Shown one piece after another: positions 58,201 to 64,000 of a stretch of 64,000 nucleotides of DNA (position 1 is the first letter of the stretch; the number at the start of each line of letters is the position of its first letter). The notes below the pieces were generated by a model. The model saw only the letters and a program-made list of their open reading frames with translations, did no database searches and was not told the origin of the DNA. A program made the translations under genes and the position numbers. The stretch is from contig CM068553.1 in assembly GCA_035048495.1 (NCBI GenBank), forward strand, positions 18,663,190-18,727,189, in the 5' to 3' direction. The DNA is from Euptelea pleiosperma (lineage: Eukaryota > Streptophyta > Magnoliopsida > Ranunculales > Eupteleaceae).

Positions 58201-60319
58201 GCACATTCCGTAATGGACTTATACACAAAAAATGACATATTAACCCATGAATGTTTGGCACACTCCTTGATGGACTTATACACAAAAAGTCAACATTACT
58301 GATGATTTCTATCGTTAGATTTAAGTGATTTTTCATCATGGGCTTCAGGATCAGATCTATGGGTTGGTTCAAAACCCATGATAGAAAGTACTCAAATCCA
58401 ATGGCTAGAAAATACCAATGATAAAATTTTATTTTAGCATTGTCCCAAGACGATTTTGTAGTATTGCATGTGATCCCGTTTGTTCAAACCATTGGATGTT
58501 ATTTGAGATTTGAGCACAAGTATTTGGGGTTCGTTTGGTGCTATTTGAGATTCATTAGATGGGAATCTTGATGACCATCAGGCATCAATCAGCACCTTGG
58601 GATGATGTGCTAGAGTAAAGAGAATGCTAACACTCATTGTATATAGGCAACAAAACTCATTAATGACAATTAAATTACTATCCATTAATGCCAATGAAAT
58701 GATCTCAAACAATTTGATTTACTTAAAACAATTATGTGTGATTCAATTGATTCGTATTTTGCAATCGTTCTCTCTTCCCAATAGTTCATATCTTTTCCCA
58801 ACCATCACAAGTCTCCTCTTTTCTATTCCTTACATCTCTGATGAGGAAGAAACCCTAGTGAGGCATTCACGTAGTAGGCCGGTAGATATGTGTTTGTGAG
58901 GGCGCTTTTCTAATGTGATTTTATTGGTGATTCCTGTCTAAAAATCGATTCCCGACGGATTTCCTGCTTTAACTTTGGAAATCATGCTTTCATCTACCAT
59001 TAGAAGCCTCGAGAGTTGCAGGCAATCGCTTGAAAGATTAAATGCACAACGCATATGAGAGTATATTTTTTTCTTTTTATTCATCTTTTAGTATACTTTT
59101 GATGTCTAAGATCCAACGACAAGAAATTATAATATTTTTTTTTGTTGCTAGACAAGGGATGGGCCAAACATCCATACGGTCATTGGTCTCTATGAAAGTT
59201 CCATATTTCTTTTTTAGATGGCGGGGTGGATTCCAGAGCTGCCTCTCCCCCTTCATTATTTTCTTGCGCCAATTTTTTTTAGGGGTTAGGGTTTCAACAG
59301 TCGCCTGTTGATGGTGGCGGGGAAGGGGAGAAATTTGCCAAGAAAGGGGTTCAGGCAAGGAGAATGCATCGGCATAGTAATTAGATGGATGGGTGGTCAT
59401 CGTCGTTCCAAGTGGAGTTGATGGAGAGTGCGAAGAAGGCAATATATGGGACCAGATAGGCTGGCGGGGTTGGCTTTTGATTGATCCAAAGGGAGCTAAA
59501 AGGTTTTATTTTTCTTACATGTTTGACATTTTCTGAATTGGATTTTTGTGTAATTTAGTTGGGATTTGGATTTTAGTTCTGATCTGATTAATTTATCTGT
59601 AATTTATGGATAATTCTTCCTTTGTCTCATACATGTCATTGGATTAACTAGTTGAGAAGCAATTTAGTTAAGTTCAAGGGCCTGTTTGATCACCATTTTT
59701 AACACCAAGAAATGTATATTTTTGCCCGCAAAGAGCTGCTAAAAATATCTTCTTGAGGGAATAATTGACAAATTTATGTGTTTTACTCTTAGGGTTTATT
59801 TAAGTTCTTTGTATTTCCTACATTATTATAATTCGGATTGGGATTTGGTTTTCTGATCTACTTATTTTGCCTCTCTATTTTTTATCCTAAGAGAAGTATT
59901 AGGACTTTTAAGTTCTTTATAATTCTCACTTTGTTATAGTTGGGGTTGGATTTGGGTTTGTGATTTACTTATTTTGCTTCTCTGCTTTTGATTCTTAAAT
60001 AAGTATTGGGATTGGATTAAGTTGTTGGGAAGCAATTTTGTACACATTCAATCTTTGGGGATTGTTATTAACTTAATCACAATTCTTTGACACTCAAGAT
60101 TTGAAGTGTTGATGTACTTTCCTTCGACCTTAATGCATTAAAACACTCAAGGGCAGAAGTTATTTTTTTTGGTGCGTCGAAATATTTTGCTCATCTAACA
60201 TCGTACTTCTAAAAGCACGAATGTGAATTTACTCTCGGCCCTCTTATAAAATTCATTAATGTACATATCATCAGTCCAACTCTAACTCTCCACGTGCAAC
60301 GCATGTGTGCACCTACTAG
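52218..60319 (+). mobile_element. Helitron 2, 8.1 kb, non-autonomous, inserted in unit B
   Basis: Begins TCATACTACTTC at 52218 and ends ...GCACCTACTAG at 60319, with the short hairpin GTGCA...TGCAC just inside the 3' end. The flanking bases are A (52217) and T (60320). The parent sequence at 37994-38010 reads ttttaaattttgaac without interruption and so gives the empty target. I recognise no Rep/helicase and no captured gene in the 8.1 kb. It is AT-rich with scattered short reading frames and MITE remnants near 54220-54310, 58210-58430 and 59150-59200. Confidence 0.82.
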
Positions 60320-61101
60320 TTTCAACAAAAATTCAAAAAAATTCGAGACTTCTTTTCAATTTTGACCAATTTTGACAAAGTATTGGACAAAATTTACAAC
60401 ATTTCAATGGAATTTGGACTCCATTTTGATATCATCTAGGACCCAAGTTGATGCCGAAAATGAAATTTAAAACCTTGGTAGGGTTCCCAAAAAATAACGA
60501 GAACAAGTATTCGGGAGAGGGGAGAGAGGAGAGGAGAGATGATAACACATAAACGTCTAAGAGGCTATTGTCTATAAGAAGCTTCTTGAGTTCCAGAGCT
60601 ACTTTAATGGTGATATAATTAGGGATCTGAAAACATTTAAAGTGACAGTTGCAATTCCAAAAAATGAAAAATTAAAAAAAAAAATTAGGAATTTGATAAA
60701 TTGGGTGTTATCTCTATCTCTATACCTTAGTGACAATTAACATTCTGCTAAGGAGAAATCTGGATAGAACATAGTAGTGATCCGTATTATCTCCCAACCA
60801 CACCTTCACCTGATCAATTAGATCATCAACCGCATTTTGAAGCAAAAAAGTCAGACAATCATCAGAAATCAAATAGTAGAATTGAGGGATGCGCCGAAAA
60901 ACACCAGAAAGGAACCTTGACAAAATCATATTTAGAAGAAGCATTTCAGGTAGCCAATCTGGTCGTGGGCAGGGAAAAGTCCCCCTTCTCATCTAAGTCT
61001 TCGCCGCCCCTCGAAGGGTTTAAAGAAATTGCCACTCCTTTGCCCTTCTTCATCTTCTCTCCCTCTCTCGAACGAACTTCCAAGTTCTAACGCTTTTAAT
61101 A
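60320..61101 (-). pseudogene. Unit B: duplicated LPA1 exons 1-3, disabled
   Basis: Exon 1 copy 61053-60916, exon 2 copy 60809-60726, exon 3 copy ending at 60626. Exon 1 has TGA in place of the CGA for Arg in the LATRNASS stretch. The exon 3 donor GT reads TT. Exon 2 ([20 protein letters not shown]) is nearly unchanged. No later exons follow except the exon 4 piece beyond Helitron 2, so it cannot make the kinase-like domain. Confidence 0.9.
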
Positions 61102-62820
61102 TTCTCTATCTCTCTCCCACTTATACCAAATATGGTCACCAGTGAGAGAATCGAGGAGAACTTTGTTCCGGTCAGTAACTTTGCTGACCGACCACAATAT
61201 GAGTCAGGTGGCAATCTTAGAGGACTCTGACCGCATGGATGTTTGGCCAATCCCCAGTGGACCTACAAACCAAAAAAATATTATGATTAGTGATTTCAAA
61301 CCTTTGGATCTTTGTACCCCAAAATTGGTGAATAATGATCAAATTCCACAGTTATGAATCAACCCGTCAAAATGACTCCAATCCAATGCTTAGAAATCAC
61401 TAATCAGGCTAATTTTTGGGTATGTATGTCCATTTAGGTTGGGCCTAACATCCATACGGTCAAAAATCTATAAGAATATGACAGGTAGCTTAGATTGTGA
61501 TTGGTCAGCATTTGATGAATGGCATCAGTCAGCAAAGTTATACTCGAGATAATCACTAAGGTGAAAGAATAAAGAGGAAGTGGGAGTAAAATATGTCATG
61601 GATGCATGCAAGCATCATGTACCCATTGTACGTATCTGACTTGTATAGAACCCAATTCTGTACAAAGTTTGATTAGACGTATCCCCAAAATGACTAAAAA
61701 TCAGCTCGTTCATAATATCTAGCCGTTGGATTCGGGTTTCTTTTTGTCGGCTTCATGAACAGGCCTATGATGGATGAATTCCAAGCCCATGAAGTCCAGG
61801 ACGAAAGAAAGCTCAAATTCAATAGCTAAAAATCAATAATCTGGATGAATTTTGACGTGTGTCCACCAAAGGGTGGACCAAAGATTCATGGGTCAGTGGA
61901 TTCGAATGAGTATTGAGGTTGCCTTTTTGGGAGGGGTCATATCAAACTCCAAAATTGCACAGGTCTATGTATATTGTGGGGTTAAGGGTGTCAATGGATA
62001 GTCAAAAATTCGAATCCGAACTCAAATACATAATCGAATGATCAAATATTATCCAAAATTTTTGGATATCGGATATAGATTTGGATATTTTTGAAATTGA
62101 ATACTTTTGGGATATAATTTTGGATATTGATATATTTGGTTCAATAATATCCGATCTGATATGTTATATAAATATAATAATTATGTTTATTGTATATGTA
62201 ATTATGTATTATATGTAATTATGTTTATTATTGTATAAATTAAATAGTTTATTTTATATCTGATTTACTTATCGGATAAATTGGATATACGATAAGTTAA
62301 TCAGATTAGAATTCAAGTATTGATTAAGAATATTCGTTTAATTTCGAATAGAATTCGGATATTGAATTTTTTAGAGGATTCAAATATGCTTATATTCGAT
62401 TTGAATAATATCTGTTGATAGTCCTATAGGGTTTTATAATTAAAGAAGAGTCTATTGTGATCTTTTTTATATTTTCAAATTCAAAATATAATGTTGTTGG
62501 TTGACCATGTTATTTGAACTATATATAATAAATGAATCGGATAGTTTTACAGTCATCGGGAACTAGGTTAGTTTCTAAAATCGAAGATATTTATTCTATA
62601 ATTAGACATGCACATGTGAGAAAGGTAGACTATCCTTTGTGTTTGGCTAGGGGGATCAAAGACATTTTTCACTAAATTGGGTGGTGTATCTCAGTGTTTG
62701 AAAACTCGAAAACTTGACTCAACTCGAAAGTCTATCGAGTTGAGTTAACTCGAAGACTCGAACTCGACTCAAATAATATATTAATATTATATACATATAT
62801 TAATAAATAATTAAAAGCAT
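61102..62820. repeat. Unit B: duplicated upstream region of the LPA1-like gene
   Basis: Collinear with 48582-50213: CT-rich leader, foldback MITE (about 61160-61550), the second MITE-like repeat (61690-61915), AT-rich 'ggatattgatat' stretch (62080-62400) and the start of the hAT element. It has about 120 bp near 61985-62105 not present in unit A. It stops in the hAT element at 'attaaaagcat', where unit C begins. Confidence 0.85.
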
Positions 62821-63373
62821 ACACGCCTAAGAGGCTATTGCCTATAAGAAGCTTCTTGAGTTCTAGAACTATTTTAATGGTGACATGATTAGGGATCTGA
62901 AAACAGTTGAAGTGACAGTTGCAATTCCAAAAAATGAAAAATTGAAAAAAAAAAAATTAGGAATTTGATAAATTGAGTGTTATCTCTATCTTTATACCTT
63001 AGTGACAATAAACATTCTGCTAAGGAGAAATCTGGATAGAACATAGTAGTGATCCGTATTATTTCCCAACCACACCTTCACCTGATCAATCAGATCATCA
63101 ACCGCATTTTGAAGCAAAAAAGTCAGATAATCATCGAAAATCAAACAGTAGAATTGAGGGATGCGTCGAAAAACACCAGAAAGGAACCTTGACAAAATCA
63201 TATTTAGAAGAAGCATTTCAGGTAGCGAATCTGGTCGTGGGCAGGGAGAAGTCTCCCTTCTCATCTAAGTCTTCACCGCCCCTCGGAGGGTTTGAAGAAA
63301 TTGCCACTCCTTTGCCCTTCTTTATCTTCTCTCCCTCTCTCGAAAGAACTTCCAAGTTCTAACGCTTTTAATA
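62821..63373 (-). pseudogene. Unit C: duplicated LPA1 exons 1-3, disabled
   Basis: Exon 1 copy 63325-63188, exon 2 copy 63081-62998, exon 3 copy ending at about 62905. The start codon is ATA (63325-63323), and exon 1 carries the same TGA as unit B. The shared stop shows B and C descend from one copy that already had it. The unit begins within a few bases of the exon 3/intron border. Confidence 0.9.
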
Positions 63374-64000
63374 TTCTCTCTCTCTCTCTCTCCCATTTAT
63401 ACCAAATATGGTCACTAGTGAGAGAATCGAGGAGAACTTTGCTTCGGTTAGTAATTTTGCTGACCGACCACAATATGAGTCAGGTGGCACTCTTAGAGGA
63501 CTCTGATCGCCTGGATGTTTGGCCAATCCCCAGTGGACCTACAAACCAAAAAATTCTGAGTAGTGATTTCAAACCTTTGGATCTTTGTACCTCAAAATTG
63601 GTGAATAATGATCAAATTCCACAATTATGAATCAACCCGTCAAAATGACTCCAATCCAATGCTTAGAAATCACTAATCAAGCTAATTTTTGGGTATGTAT
63701 GTCCATCTAGGTTGGCCCTAACATCCATACGGTCAGAAATCTATAAGAATATGCCAGGTAGCTTAGATTATGATATGTTAGCAACTTTGATGAATGGCAT
63801 CAGTCAGCAAAGTTATACTCGAGATAATCACTAAGGTGGAAGAATAAAGAGGAAGTGAGAGTGAAATGTAGCATGGATGCATGCAAACATCATGTACCCA
63901 TTGTACGTATTCGGCTTGTATAGAATCCAGTTCCGTACAAAGTTTGATTAGACGTATCCCCAAAATGACTAAAAATTAGCTCATTGATAATATCTAGCCG
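63374..64000. repeat. Unit C: duplicated upstream region, running off the window
   Basis: Collinear with 48582 onward and 61102 onward: CT-rich leader, foldback MITE (about 63440-63800), then 'ggtggaagaataaagagga' and 'tggatgcatgcaa'. Still matching at the right edge. Confidence 0.85.

Noticed and set aside
59077..59442. A 121-codon minus-strand open frame in Helitron 2
   Set aside because: Low-complexity composition, no recognisable motif, and it overlaps a MITE remnant; not supported as a gene.
38775..60319. Rep/helicase gene of an autonomous Helitron
   Set aside because: I looked for a large helicase-like frame in both Helitrons and saw none; both are scored as non-autonomous.
50437..60319. 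One large Helitron from the 5' end near 50441 to the CTAG at 60319
   Set aside because: The flanks at 52217 and 60320 are continuous in the parent gene at 37994, which places the 5' border of this element at 52218.
1..64000. CRISPR arrays, bacterial operons, rRNA or tRNA genes
   Set aside because: None found by eye; the regular repeats present are microsatellites, a minisatellite and transposon termini, and the genes have plant introns.

Overview
This is nuclear DNA of a flowering plant. The genes are split by spliceosomal introns with GT/AG borders, their proteins belong to plant families, and the space between them is filled with plant-type transposons (Tourist/Harbinger, Mutator-like and hAT MITEs, L1 and RTE LINEs, a TRIM, Helitrons). 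Introns are long and TE-rich, and microsatellites are common. I cannot name the species. A woody, repeat-rich genome is likely, but that is inference.

Layout. (1) 1582-6449 (+): the last 16 exons of NOT1/CNOT1, scaffold of the CCR4-NOT deadenylase; its 5' part lies left of the window. (2) 9820-13143 (+): a complete five-exon aldo-keto reductase of the AKR4 type. (3) 14328-18552 (+): a complete five-exon GDSL esterase/lipase in which the usual block III Asn reads His. (4) 19068-38726 (-): a complete 15-exon gene for an LPA1/2-phosphoglycerate-kinase-like P-loop protein, tail to tail with the GDSL gene and stretched to about 20 kb by transposons, including an antisense L1 LINE in its 5 kb intron 7.

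The right 25 kb is a nest of mobile elements and gene fragments. A 9.8 kb Helitron (38775-48581, minus orientation, TC...CTAG ends, A/T target) sits 48 bp upstream of the LPA1-like ATG and separates it from its ancestral leader and promoter, which now lie at 48582 onward. The Helitron holds a broken F-box/LRR fragment and, nested in it, a 6.2 kb decayed PIF/Harbinger transposon (40693-46920, TTA target duplication) with both Harbinger genes disabled; that element itself contains a 360 bp TRIM and an expanded Mutator-like MITE. Two degraded copies of the 5' end of the LPA1-like gene follow (unit B 51608-52217 plus 60320-62820; unit C 62821 to the window end). Both lack the first Helitron at the homologous site and so give its empty target. 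Unit B is itself split by a second Helitron (52218-60319), whose empty target is intron 3 of the parent gene. The insertion and duplication history can therefore be read inside this one window.

The four genes show no sign of working together; this is an ordinary plant gene neighbourhood. The notable biology is the transposon-driven remodelling of the LPA1-like locus.
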